From the NCBI GenBank assembly GCA_044225825.1, contig JBGAIB010000006.1, positions 1-64,000 on the forward strand: a DNA stretch of 64,000 nucleotides. The letters run 5' to 3'. The notes below the pieces were generated by a model that was given only the letters and a program-made list of their open reading frames with translations, ran no database searches and had not been told where the DNA came from. Both the position numbers and the translations under genes were made by a program. Position 1 is the first letter of the stretch. Every line of letters starts with the position of its first letter. This document shows positions 46,361 through 54,764 of this stretch, one piece after another. This DNA comes from Bog-950 sp044225825 (GTDB lineage: Bacteria > Bacteroidota > Bacteroidia > Chitinophagales > LD1).

Positions 46361-48568
46361 ATGGCAATGAAACGGATTTTTACCTTTTGTGTTTTCATGG
46401 CAGCAATGGTTGCCCTGTTTGCAAAAGGCGGCCCATCGGCCGATATGGGGGACTGGAATTTTAAACAGTTCAACTTTAAACGGGCAGCCCTTTATTATGA
46501 ACGCGCTTTGAAACGCGATAAGGATAATACCTATTTGTTGCAGCGCATAGCCGATAGCTATCGCCTTACCAACGATTGGAAGGCAGCCGAACCTTATTAC
46601 GCACGGCTGGCGGCTATTAAAGGCGCTGATGCTGTTAATACCTTGTATTATGCCCAGGCGCTTTGTGCTTTGCAAAAATATACCGAGGCGAAGGAATACT
46701 ATTTAAAAAGTCAGGAGTTGTTTCCGGCAGATAGCAGTATCCGCGAACGTATAAAAGGCCTTGATAACATCGAAGAGCTGAGAAAGGATAACGGGCTGTA
46801 CCTGATTAAAAATGTGGAAGGAGTTAATTCAGCCCTGGCCGATTTTGGTGTAACCCGCCATGGTGCGAATGAAATTTATTTTTGTTCGAACCGCCGGCCC
46901 GATGCCTATGTGCGCCGCGTTGATAACTGGACCAACGGCACTTTCCTTGAACTCTACACGGCAGCGATCGATTCAACCGGCAAAGCGTCGGATGTAAAGT
47001 TGTTACAGGGCGCTGCGGTAAACAAGAAGTTTCATGAAGCTGCGCCTTCTTATAGTGCTAAACTAAACGAGCTTTATTTTGACCGTAGCAATTACAATGG
47101 CCGCCGCGCTTTCCCTTCTGCCGATAAAACAGTGAAGCTGGAGATTTTTAAGGCAGGATGGTCGGCCGATTTGAATGCATGGAACGGTGAAGTGAAACCG
47201 GTAGTGCCCTTTAATAGTAAAGAATACAGTGTTTGTCACCCTGCCTTGAGTGCCGGTGGCGATACACTCTACTTTGCCAGCGATATGCCCGGCGGTTATG
47301 GCCGCGCAGATATTTATTACTGCACGCGCGATTTAAATGGCGAGTGGGGAACTCCACGCAACCTGGGGGCTGGTATCAATACCTCAGGCGATGATATGTT
47401 CCCGTTTATTGCAGAGGATGGTACCTTATATTTTGCGTCTAACGGACACCTGGGCCTTGGCGGATTGGATATTTTTTCAGCCAACCGTGAAGCAGGTAAA
47501 TGGAGCACACCTAAAAACCTGGGAGCTCCGGTAAATACAAGTGCCGATGATTTTGATTTGGTAATGAATGCCGATAATAAGAGTGGCTATTTATGCTCAA
47601 ACCGCAGCGGTGGGGCAGGAGATGATGATATTTACAGTTTCACCAAAAAAGCGGTAATCGTTAATGGTATAACTTACAATGCATATACCGGTGCATTGTT
47701 GGAAGGAGCAAGCGTAACCTTAAATCTGCAGGAAGCCGAAAAGAGCCATATGGTTACCGGTGCCAATGGCGGCTTTAGTTTTAATGCTGAACCCGGCAAC
47801 TGCTATACATTTAATGCTACGAAGCCCGAATTTTATCCTGCTGCCAAAACAGTTTGCATAAACGAGCAGCCCGACCTGGTTCGCATACCCATGTATCCGC
47901 TGGGCGATATTAAACTGGAAGTGGTGGTAATAGATAAGAAAACCCGCCTGCCTTTGGATAGTGCAGTAGTCAAAATTACCAATCTGCATTTATCGAAATC
48001 GGAAGTTGCCATAACCGATAAACAAGGCAAATGCACGTTTACACTGGATACTGCTACTCAATACAGGCTGCAGGCTGAAAAAGAAACTGGCTTATTGAAC
48101 GAAAAATACCTGGTGGTAAGCGACGAGATTAGCACCAAAGGAATTTATCCGCCAAGTTTGTTGGTTGATACCTTACCGCTGGAGCGTGTTACTATCGGCG
48201 TAGCTATTAAACTGGAAAACATTTATTACGACCTTGATAAGTGGTTTATCCGCCCCGATGCAGCCATTGAGTTGGATCGGCTCGTAAAAATTCTGAAGGA
48301 TAACCCTACTATCAATATCGAACTTGGTTCGCATACCGATTGTCGTGCTCCTAAAAAATACAACATGACCCTGTCAGGTAAACGGGCACAGGCGGCAATC
48401 GAGTATATCGAAAGCCGGGGCATAGATATGAAGCGTATGCAGGCCGCAGGTTACGGCGAAAGTAAACTGGTAAACAAATGTAAATGCGAAGGAAAGGACA
48501 TTGTGCCTTGCACCGAAGAGCAACATCAGCAAAACCGCCGCACCGAGTTTAAAGTACTTAAGTTCTAA
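46361..48568 (+). CDS. OmpA-family protein with TPR, PD40-type propeller and CarboxypepD-like domains
   Basis: The 735-residue product has a signal peptide (residues ~1-21). TPR-like helices lie at ~30-130 (FKQFNFKRAALYYERALKRDKDNTYLLQRIADSY). A WD40/PD40-like propeller spans ~155-425 with repeated GGDTLYFASDMPGGYGRADIYY motifs. Two carboxypeptidase-regulatory-like domains lie at ~430-600. The C-terminal OmpA peptidoglycan-binding domain starts at ~620 (INIELGSHTDCRAPKKYNMTLSGKRAQAAIEYI ... NRRTEFKV). This is the architecture of the PorE-like or SprF-linked OmpA proteins that tie T9SS components to peptidoglycan. It ends the giant-protein operon and is followed by a terminator. Confidence 0.92.
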   Translation: MAMKRIFTFCVFMAAMVALFAKGGPSADMGDWNFKQFNFKRAALYYERALKRDKDNTYLLQRIADSYRLTNDWKAAEPYYARLAAIKGADAVNTLYYAQALCALQKYTEAKEYYLKSQELFPADSSIRERIKGLDNIEELRKDNGLYLIKNVEGVNSALADFGVTRHGANEIYFCSNRRPDAYVRRVDNWTNGTFLELYTAAIDSTGKASDVKLLQGAAVNKKFHEAAPSYSAKLNELYFDRSNYNGRRAFPSADKTVKLEIFKAGWSADLNAWNGEVKPVVPFNSKEYSVCHPALSAGGDTLYFASDMPGGYGRADIYYCTRDLNGEWGTPRNLGAGINTSGDDMFPFIAEDGTLYFASNGHLGLGGLDIFSANREAGKWSTPKNLGAPVNTSADDFDLVMNADNKSGYLCSNRSGGAGDDDIYSFTKKAVIVNGITYNAYTGALLEGASVTLNLQEAEKSHMVTGANGGFSFNAEPGNCYTFNATKPEFYPAAKTVCINEQPDLVRIPMYPLGDIKLEVVVIDKKTRLPLDSAVVKITNLHLSKSEVAITDKQGKCTFTLDTATQYRLQAEKETGLLNEKYLVVSDEISTKGIYPPSLLVDTLPLERVTIGVAIKLENIYYDLDKWFIRPDAAIELDRLVKILKDNPTINIELGSHTDCRAPKKYNMTLSGKRAQAAIEYIESRGIDMKRMQAAGYGESKLVNKCKCEGKDIVPCTEEQHQQNRRTEFKVLKF

Positions 48569-48592
48569 CAACAAACTATTTCGTAAAATGGT

Positions 48593-48624
48593 AATGGCAT
48601 TGTGGTTTCACAGTGCCATTTTTT
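48593..48624 (+). terminator. Intrinsic terminator of the giant-protein/PorP/OmpA operon
   Basis: AATGGCA (48593-48599) pairs with TGCCATT (48614-48620), with an inner TGTG/CACA extension, and is followed by a T run 25 bases after the OmpA-family stop. Confidence 0.85.
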
Positions 48625-48653
48625 ATGTAAGCTTTTCGTAGTGAAGGGAAATA

Positions 48654-48683
48654 AAAAAGCCCGCAATTTATTACGAGCTTTTT
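48654..48683. terminator. Second terminator-like hairpin before the RHS island
   Basis: AAAAAGCCCG and CGAGCTTTTT form a 10-bp stem with one mismatch around a 10-base loop. It lies directly before the candidate att sequence. Confidence 0.5.
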
Positions 48684-48684
48684 G

Positions 48685-48697
48685 GTGATTCTGTCGG
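48685..48697. other. Candidate left attachment site (13-bp match to the tRNA-Lys 3' end)
   Basis: GTGATTCTGTCGG is identical to 58380-58392, which covers the last 12 bases of tRNA-Lys(TTT). It stands at the left edge of the AT-rich RHS island, while the tRNA stands at the right edge. The site is also half of a small palindrome (GTGATTC...GAATCAC), so chance or hairpin function remain alternatives. No integrase is found in the window. Confidence 0.4.
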
Positions 48698-48738
48698 AAT
48701 CACAAACTACTTCTTCTATATTCTTCCATATTCCTTAA

Positions 48739-50571
48739 TATTATAGATTATCAGCTGCCGGAAATGCATATGATGGATGGGCGCTTAATTATTATCAAAG
48801 CAATTATCGATATGATAAGAATGGTAATATTGTGCATTTAAAGAGAGGTGGACCGAAGACACTATTCGATTTAACAGGAGTACCAACAACCCAATCAAAG
48901 GGTATGTATTTTGATGAACTTTCTTATAAGTATGAGGTGGCAGACCCAATCGGGCCTATTCCTTATGATGATAGGTATAATAACCAAGCCTCGCCCGATG
49001 CAAAGTTGAAACGCAACAAATTATATCATGTTAATGATGCATCTTATAGCAATCTTACCAATTTAGATATTGATGATATTTCGATTTTTAATGGAGCGCA
49101 ACTAAGGACCAATGTTGATTATGACGCTGTAGGGAATTTGACACGAGATAATTTGGAGGAGATAGAAAATATTGATTGGGACGTATATGGAAAAATTAAG
49201 TCTATTACCCGTAATTCAAGCAGTGGCAAAAAGGACCTGTTTTTTACTTACGATGCAATGGGTAACCGTTTGAGTAAGGAGTCTAAATTGCAAGGTAATA
49301 ATCAGGATATTGAACGTACCTATTATGCTAGAGATGCTTCTGGCAATGTAATGGCTAATTACCTTGTGCGGGAAGTCTATAATGAAGACTGCCACTGCTA
49401 TCACTCTAACAGCGACATCGAATACCCAATGTATGGTAGCAGCAGGTTGGGCGTGAAACATTACTACCCTTCAGCAGAAAGTCGTAGTAGCCAGGAATAT
49501 GTCCGAATTCTTGGACAGAAGGATTATGAGCTTACTGATCACTTGGGAAACGTTACCGTAACTGTTAGTGATCGCAAACTGGGGTATGATTTACAGGGAA
49601 ATCCTGCCATTGCGGACTATTATAAGGCTGAAGTGACCAGCGCGCAGGATTACTATCCCTTTGGGATGCTAATGCCGGGCCGCATATACTCCTCAAATAC
49701 ATATCGTTACGGATTTAATGGGATGGAGAAAGATGATGAGGTAAAGGGGAGTGGGGGGCATCTGGATTATGAAGCTAGAGGGCGAGACACAAGGTTAGGT
49801 GGAGGCTGGTGGTCGGTTGATCCGTTAGCCTCAAAATATGCTGGAATTAGCCCTTATGCCTATTGCTTCAACAATCCCAATATATATGTAGATAAAGATG
49901 GGAAAGACGCCATACTTATAGTATTTCCAGATTATAAGATAGATCCCGAAATTAAATTGGTCGTCAACAACCCATTTACTGATAAACCGATTATAAACTA
50001 CGAAGCCCCTAAAGTTGGAGGATTAGGTCACGCAGGTGTTTTGCTTATAGATAATAAAACGGGAGTTACAAAATACTATGAATATGGACGATACAAAACC
50101 AAGGATGGAACTAAGGGTATAGTTCATAATATTCCTGTTTCAAATGTAATAATTGGTGCAGATGGTAAACCAACGCCGGAAAGTTTGAATAAAGTTCTAG
50201 GGCAAATTTCTCAAAAATCTGGGCACGGTGGCAAAATAGATGGTGCATATATTATTAGTGATCAATTTAAAGCCATGAATGATTATGCTCAGCAAAAATT
50301 TAATGAAAGTAACCCAGGCAGTCCGAACTATAATAAAGACCGAGCCCCTTACACTCTTTCAGGCAATAATTGCGGTACATTTGCAGCTGATGTAATAAAT
50401 CAAGATCCATGTGTAGATCAACCGTCAATTTTTAACCCAACTCCCCAAAATATTGTAGAGGAGTATCAAGAAGAAGGGAATGCTCAAATACAGTATAATC
50501 CTTTGACTAATACAACAACAATTGGGGAAGGTGATGAAGATGATGCTAAAGACTGTCCCGATGAAAAATAA
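48739..50571 (+). CDS. 5'-truncated RHS-repeat core protein with papain/NlpC-like C-terminal tip
   Basis: RHS-like sequence is readable from just after an in-frame stop at 48736-48738 (YRLSAAGNAYDGWALNYYQ), with no good start; the first GTG is at 48832. The core shows DYDAVGNLTRDNLEE, FTYDAMGNRLSKES, the DHLGNVTVTV and QDYYPFGMLMPGR signatures, and SVDPLASKYAGISPYAYCFNNP. After DKDGKDA comes a ~220-residue tip with GLGHAGVLLID and SGNNCGTFAADVIN. This is the His-then-Cys order of permuted papain-like/NlpC-P60 folds, suggesting a peptidase or amidase toxin. Most RHS repeats and any signal peptide are missing, so it is a remnant or a donor cassette. A small membrane protein, probably its immunity protein, overlaps its 3' end. 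Confidence 0.75.
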   Translation, partial: YYRLSAAGNAYDGWALNYYQSNYRYDKNGNIVHLKRGGPKTLFDLTGVPTTQSKGMYFDELSYKYEVADPIGPIPYDDRYNNQASPDAKLKRNKLYHVNDASYSNLTNLDIDDISIFNGAQLRTNVDYDAVGNLTRDNLEEIENIDWDVYGKIKSITRNSSSGKKDLFFTYDAMGNRLSKESKLQGNNQDIERTYYARDASGNVMANYLVREVYNEDCHCYHSNSDIEYPMYGSSRLGVKHYYPSAESRSSQEYVRILGQKDYELTDHLGNVTVTVSDRKLGYDLQGNPAIADYYKAEVTSAQDYYPFGMLMPGRIYSSNTYRYGFNGMEKDDEVKGSGGHLDYEARGRDTRLGGGWWSVDPLASKYAGISPYAYCFNNPNIYVDKDGKDAILIVFPDYKIDPEIKLVVNNPFTDKPIINYEAPKVGGLGHAGVLLIDNKTGVTKYYEYGRYKTKDGTKGIVHNIPVSNVIIGADGKPTPESLNKVLGQISQKSGHGGKIDGAYIISDQFKAMNDYAQQKFNESNPGSPNYNKDRAPYTLSGNNCGTFAADVINQDPCVDQPSIFNPTPQNIVEEYQEEGNAQIQYNPLTNTTTIGEGDEDDAKDCPDEK

Positions 50572-50983
50572 AATGAAACTAATTGTAGTGGTAATAATAA
50601 TCGCATTAGCGAGTATTATTGCTTTTGTCGTATATAGCTTTAATAATAATTGTTATGAGCCGATAAGACCATCTAGTGTACCAAAAGAAGCCTTTTGGAG
50701 AGGAGCACCGGATGAAGGATTTTGGTTTGAGATTATAAACGTTGACTCCATTAGCAAAACTGTTAGGTTTAAAATTTATTCTGATTATAATGGGGACGTT
50801 GTTTTAGATGCTGATTTTCGTGAAAAATGTAACTGCAAAACAATCCCTTTTTCGAAAGAAAATATAATTAGCAATCTTATGGCTTTGGATTATCGGGATG
50901 GGAAATATGGTGAAATTTGGATGGCAAATCGATGCGACTTAGAAATGATTAAACCTGCATATGGTGGTAGATTTAAAGAGTAA
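50561..50983 (+). CDS. Candidate immunity protein with one transmembrane segment
   Basis: The start is either ATG 50561, overlapping the toxin 3' end, or ATG 50573, 1 base after its stop; a TTG further upstream is unlikely. About 136-140 residues: a hydrophobic helix (KLIVVVIIIALASIIAFVVYSF) then a soluble domain (EAFWRGAPDEGFWFEIINVDSISKTVRFKIYSDYNG ... CNCKTIPFSKENI). No family is recognised. The position directly behind an RHS tip, the small size and the membrane anchor with an extracytoplasmic domain fit immunity against a periplasmic peptidase-type toxin. That role is inferred from context only. Confidence 0.6.
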   Translation: MKNKMKLIVVVIIIALASIIAFVVYSFNNNCYEPIRPSSVPKEAFWRGAPDEGFWFEIINVDSISKTVRFKIYSDYNGDVVLDADFREKCNCKTIPFSKENIISNLMALDYRDGKYGEIWMANRCDLEMIKPAYGGRFKE

Positions 50984-51055
50984 ATGTGACCTATATTAAT
51001 TTCATAGCTTCAATGATGTCGCCCCCCCATCCAATACGAGCTAAGCCGACCAAGA

Positions 51056-51269
51056 CCCCACTCGTCCTGGTCTTAAGCCAAGCGTTCAGCTAAGCGGACG
51101 AGGATGTAACTGGTTTGGCATTTGTAATGCCTTGCAATCCTATTTCAATTGTAACTTGTCTACATCGAAAAGTACATTACTACCAGCTACAGAAAGCAGT
51201 TATATTTATACATAGTTCTTTGAAAAATGCCACTATCCCTTTGGGATGCTAATGCCAGGGCGCATATAT
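51056..51269 (+). repeat. Left arm of a long inverted repeat at RHS tip junctions
   Basis: From 51100 to 51269 this arm is identical to the reverse complement of 53990-54159 apart from one mismatch (ATGCC versus ATACC). Further out both arms have CCCCACTCGTC and a GAYGAG that pairs with CTCGTC, but the ~30 bases between them differ completely. The inner end runs into the RHS YPFGMLMPGR codons. Confidence 0.9.
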
Positions 51270-52202
51270 ACTTCAGCCACATACCGTTATGGGTTTAATG
51301 GAAAGGAAAAAGATGATGAGATTAAAGACCAAAACAATCATGTCGATTTTGGCTGGAGAGGGTACGATGTAAGAATTTCAAGAATGATCTCAGCAGATCC
51401 TATGGCTAAAATGTTTTCATCGGAAAGTCCATATATCTACGCAGGAGACAATCCTTTGTTATTTACTGACAAAGAGGGAATGACTAAAACGTTGTATTAT
51501 ACATTAATTAACAAAGATGGAAGTATAGAACATAAAGTACAAACATCAGTGGGAGTCAAGTGGGAGCTTTCGTGGAGTGGGCTTAAAGCATATAACTATA
51601 CACAAAATATAACAATCGATTATCGGGATAATACTAGAACGACAAACTCCACAACTATAGATCATACCACAGCAGTTCCATTTTCTGATGCTGTCGAAGA
51701 GACTTTGTATGATTTAGATGGGGACGTTAAAGGAAATGCTGATGATCCCACGACTCAGCCTTTCAAAGCTTTTGCAATGGGAGTCAGTACAAGCCGTACC
51801 GATAATGTATCAGGTGTCCCTGTTAAAACTACTGTATCTACAGAAGTTTATTCAACGGGTGAAAATAGTGCTGGTTTAAATACTGTGGGTAAGGCGACGC
51901 CAACTGTGAGCACCAAAGGGCTATCAACCACAACTAGTTTCTCCAATAAAGCCTATTTCAAATTCTATTGTGGTGACGATAAATATACGCCAGAGCCGAC
52001 TGAGAAAATAAAAACTGGTATAACAGAAGCCGCTATCGAACTCAATATAAATCTATCATATTTTTATATTACTAACAATCGAGTTGAAGGGTCTTGGACT
52101 ATAGGTGTACAGTCACCACCAAAGATAGGTGCTGATGTTACAGGATATGGGCAAGGCGTTAAGACGCAATATACAACGCAGGAAAAACAATTGGGGAACT
52201 GA
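51246..52202 (+). CDS. Orphan RHS C-terminal tip (unknown toxin domain)
   Basis: The 318 residues start exactly at MLMPGRIYTSATYRYGFNGKEKDDE, the end of the RHS core. Upstream in frame there is only YPF and then a stop at 51213. The core tail (GWRGYDVRISRMISADPMAKMFSSESPYIYAGDNPLLFTDKEG) leads into ~230 residues of Thr/Ser-rich, beta-type sequence with no recognised toxin motif (KYTPEPTEKIKTGITEAAIELNINLSYFYITN near the end). Without an upstream RHS gene it cannot be secreted by itself, so it is best read as a displaced or silent tip. The immunity candidate starts 4 bases after its stop. Confidence 0.7.
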   Translation: MLMPGRIYTSATYRYGFNGKEKDDEIKDQNNHVDFGWRGYDVRISRMISADPMAKMFSSESPYIYAGDNPLLFTDKEGMTKTLYYTLINKDGSIEHKVQTSVGVKWELSWSGLKAYNYTQNITIDYRDNTRTTNSTTIDHTTAVPFSDAVEETLYDLDGDVKGNADDPTTQPFKAFAMGVSTSRTDNVSGVPVKTTVSTEVYSTGENSAGLNTVGKATPTVSTKGLSTTTSFSNKAYFKFYCGDDKYTPEPTEKIKTGITEAAIELNINLSYFYITNNRVEGSWTIGVQSPPKIGADVTGYGQGVKTQYTTQEKQLGN

Positions 52203-52206
52203 TATT

Positions 52207-52620
52207 ATGAAATTTAAAAAAGAAGGTACGCTTTTGTTAATGGTATTTATGACTATCTCTTTTATGGTAGTCTTTTTTGATCATTTACATTACTTGAATG
52301 TTGTTAAGCAATATGATGGAAAAACAAAAGCACGAATAGTTGAGGTTGTTAGAAGGGCTCCTAATTTAAGGATGGAAACATTTGTCACTTACAAATATGA
52401 GTACATGGACACAATCTACAGCAGGGAGGAAGAACTAAGTGTTGGTTTTAACACCAGGCCATATTTAAAGAATGGAGACATAATTGATATTTACTATGAT
52501 GTTAAAAATCCGCGAAACGCTACAGCATTGCAAAATATTGATTTTGCACCTACCTATATCATAATATCTATATTAATGGTTATTTTTTTTCTAGATATAT
52601 TTATCAAAAGGAAACATTAG
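52207..52620 (+). CDS. DUF3592-like membrane protein, candidate immunity
   Basis: I start at ATG 52207, 4 bases after the tip's stop; a longer frame from 52129 would run through the tip's coding sequence. The 137 residues comprise an N-terminal helix (TLLLMVFMTISFMVVFFDHLHYL), a beta-rich soluble part (KTKARIVEVVRRAPNLRMETFVTYKYEYMDTIYSREEELSVGF ... LKNGDIIDIYYDVKNPRNATAL) and a C-terminal helix (YIIISILMVIFFLDIFIK). That is the layout and motif pattern of DUF3592. DUF3592 proteins are often found beside secreted effectors, which suits an immunity role. The role is not proven. Confidence 0.65.
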   Translation: MKFKKEGTLLLMVFMTISFMVVFFDHLHYLNVVKQYDGKTKARIVEVVRRAPNLRMETFVTYKYEYMDTIYSREEELSVGFNTRPYLKNGDIIDIYYDVKNPRNATALQNIDFAPTYIIISILMVIFFLDIFIKRKH

Positions 52621-52727
52621 ATATTTACATTTATTAATGTTTTAAGTAGCGATGTGTCTACTTCTGTTGAAATTTTACTTCACCATGAAAATCGTTTACA
52701 AGGTTGAATGTGCTGATAGAATCTTGA

Positions 52728-53072
52728 CTATTTGCTTATCATACGTTCTAAAATTTTGCCTGTATTTGCTTCTACACGTAAAATGACATCGCACCAATTA
52801 AATAATAGAATTTCATTCTCGGCTATTTTTGCCATGTTAATAAAAGGGCAATCTTTGCTTAGCCCCTGATATGCAGACTCCTGTATTTCCCATAAAAAGT
52901 CCCCGTTAACAAGGAACGCTATAACATTTTTGTTATAAATTTTATCTATTGGTACGCTGAGAAGGATTATGATCGTACTACCAAGAATCAAGTGCTTGGT
53001 GATGTTATAATCAAAAATTACATTTTTGCCGTTAGCAAATATGATAGAGTTTTTTTCGAAAGAAGCGCTCAT
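52728..53072 (-). CDS. Candidate immunity protein, family shared with 55089-55451
   Basis: This 114-residue protein starts 20 bases after the stop of the RHS tip on the same strand. It is related to the 120-residue protein at 55089-55451: both have a lone hydrophobic strand-rich centre (NVIAFLVNGDFLWEIQES here, NLFCIDINGNLIWQCED there) and the same ending (VEANTGKILERMISK here, LDMQTGKIVESHYMK there). Because each follows a related tip domain, the two pairs look like paralogous toxin/immunity modules. There is no signal peptide, so a cytoplasmic inhibitor is likely. The family is not otherwise recognised. Confidence 0.65.
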   Translation of the reverse strand: MSASFEKNSIIFANGKNVIFDYNITKHLILGSTIIILLSVPIDKIYNKNVIAFLVNGDFLWEIQESAYQGLSKDCPFINMAKIAENEILLFNWCDVILRVEANTGKILERMISK

Positions 53073-53092
53073 TTTTTTTAAATCTTTCTTTA

Positions 53093-54013
53093 TTAGGGAA
53101 TAAATATAGGTTCTTCAAATATTATTGGTGGCTCGAATACAGGAGCGCCTGTTGTTGTTGGTGGTTCAAAAACTGGTGTTTCGGTTGCGGTCGGGTTTTG
53201 AAATACTGGTGCACCGGTTGTTGTAGGGGCTTCTTCAAAAACATTCAATGGACCAGCATTTGGTGCAATAGGACAAAACATTGGGCTTTCAGGTAAAACT
53301 TCAGGATTAGCATAATTTTCTAGCGGAATTCTATTCATCAACTGATATTGTGTGCCCCCTCCATTTCCGCCGAATGCTTCATTTGCTTCGCCGATTCGTA
53401 TTGTAGTTCCTTGTGGTACTTCAACATCTACTTTATGCGTCGGTGTATTAGGTAAAGAAAATTTATCCTGAATTTGCTTTGGAGTTAATCCTTGAATATC
53501 TTTTGGATCCATTAACCATCGTCCCGCTGGTTCAGTAACGTTATTGGTATAAACTCTGGTGAGTTGCATTGTTGCTGGAGTTTCAGTTTCGATTACCCTT
53601 GTGCCAGGAGTATAAGGCGGTACGCCAAAACCTTGGTTGGCCATTTCCGCAGACATTGAGGTAACATAGATTGCATTTAGTTCAACTGTTGGGGTTAAAT
53701 TATTCGCATCTACAAATGAATTACTATAAGGGCCATACAGCACTGAACCGCTTGTATTTGATATCCAAGCCTCAAGCCCATCTAAATCAATGGCCTGTAT
53801 TGGGGTATTACTTGCAAACTGATATGGAGTTAATTCTGGATAGCATTTAGTGAGCGGATCAACACTTAAGAATCTTCCAAGCCTTGGATCATACACTCTA
53901 AAACCATAATCCTGCTGGCTTCCGGTTATCCCCTTAGCATCATCGTCATTTTCCTTCCCATTAAAGCCATAACGATATGTATTAGAGGCATATATGCGCC
54001 CTGGCATTAGCAT
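53093..54013 (-). CDS. Orphan RHS tip with TNT/ART-like candidate toxin domain
   Basis: The 306 residues begin MLMPGRIYASNTYRYGFNGKEND, with core tail GFRVYDPRLGRFLSVDPLTKCYPELTPYQFASNTPIQAIDLDGLEAW. Residues ~140-235 (LTRVYTNNVTEPAGRWLMDPKDI ... KFSLPNTPTHKVDVEVPQGTTIRIGEANEAFGGNGGGTQYQL) share the order R / G-x-[WF] / ALP / V-x-P-x-G / GGGTQY with tuberculosis-necrotizing-toxin-like (ADP-ribosyltransferase-fold NAD glycohydrolase) domains. The assignment is by pattern only. A ~50-residue tail repeats TTGAPVFxPP. As with the plus-strand tip at 51246, there is no RHS gene upstream, only the inverted-repeat arm. Confidence 0.7.
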   Translation of the reverse strand: MLMPGRIYASNTYRYGFNGKENDDDAKGITGSQQDYGFRVYDPRLGRFLSVDPLTKCYPELTPYQFASNTPIQAIDLDGLEAWISNTSGSVLYGPYSNSFVDANNLTPTVELNAIYVTSMSAEMANQGFGVPPYTPGTRVIETETPATMQLTRVYTNNVTEPAGRWLMDPKDIQGLTPKQIQDKFSLPNTPTHKVDVEVPQGTTIRIGEANEAFGGNGGGTQYQLMNRIPLENYANPEVLPESPMFCPIAPNAGPLNVFEEAPTTTGAPVFQNPTATETPVFEPPTTTGAPVFEPPIIFEEPIFIP

Positions 54014-54195
54014 CCCAAAGGGATAGTGGTATTTTTCAAAGAACTATGTATAAATATAACTGCTTTCTGTAGCTGGTAGTAATGTACTTTTCGATGTAGA
54101 CAAGTTACAATTGAAATAGGATTGCAAGGCATTACAAATGCCAAACCAGTTACATCCTCATCCCCTACGGCCAGCTAGGCAACAGACGAGTGGGG
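53990..54195 (-). repeat. Right arm of the long inverted repeat at RHS tip junctions
   Basis: This is the inverted partner of 51056-51269, placed the same way relative to its tip: noncoding flank first, then YPFGMLMPGR. Only one mismatch is seen in the inner 170 bp, while the loop between CCCCACTCGTC and GATGAG is unrelated to the left arm's. Confidence 0.9.
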
Positions 54196-54305
54196 CAAGT
54201 TGGTGCTTACAAATGCGCCTCTTTCAGTGTTAACTCAACAAAGTTGAATGCTTAATTATTAAAGTGCAAGTCTAAAGGAGCACGAGATGAACGAGTTGGG
54301 GCTAT

Positions 54306-54758
54306 TTAATCATATTTGTTCAAGAATAATGTTTGTTCATTTTTAATAGCCCCGGCAAAATTTGCACTAAGCAAATTGCAATTTTCAAATATCGTAAATT
54401 GCAACAACGTATTTTGGAAGTTACAAGTTGATAAATCTGATTTTGTGAAATTAGAATAGGCCAAATAAGCATTTGCGAAATAGGCGCCTCCAATGTTAGA
54501 GTTTAAAAAGGAGGCACCTTTCAAAAATGAGCAACTAAATGAGCTATTTACGAGGATGCAATTTTCAAAGACAGAATTATTAAGTTTTGCATAAGCAAAA
54601 TTAGCTCCGATGATCTTACAATTTTTAAAAACAATACCTTCCAAATTAAATCCTTCAAAAACAATTCTATGAAGATCTTGTCCCTCAATTTCTGCAGACA
54701 CGAAATTTGGTAAATCAAATATATAATCTTTGTCGGACGTGGAAGGTACTGTTATCAT
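54306..54758 (-). CDS. Pentapeptide-repeat protein, candidate immunity
   Basis: The 150-residue product has more than a dozen pentapeptide units of the A-[DN]-[LF]-x-x type from about residue 30 (GFNLEGIVFKNCKIIGANFAYAKLNNSVFENCILVNSSF ...). These fold into a right-handed quadrilateral beta-helix in known proteins. Some pentapeptide proteins mimic DNA and protect gyrase. Here the gene starts 6 bases after a short tip with a ParB-like motif, so it may neutralise a DNA-targeting toxin. No signal peptide is present. Confidence 0.75.
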   Translation of the reverse strand: MITVPSTSDKDYIFDLPNFVSAEIEGQDLHRIVFEGFNLEGIVFKNCKIIGANFAYAKLNNSVFENCILVNSSFSCSFLKGASFLNSNIGGAYFANAYLAYSNFTKSDLSTCNFQNTLLQFTIFENCNLLSANFAGAIKNEQTLFLNKYD

Positions 54759-54764
54759 TGAGCT

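Noticed and set aside
48685..48703. Left att candidate treated as a proven site
   Set aside because: The 13-bp match is suggestive, but it is also part of a short palindrome and no integrase is present, so it is kept only as a low-confidence candidate.
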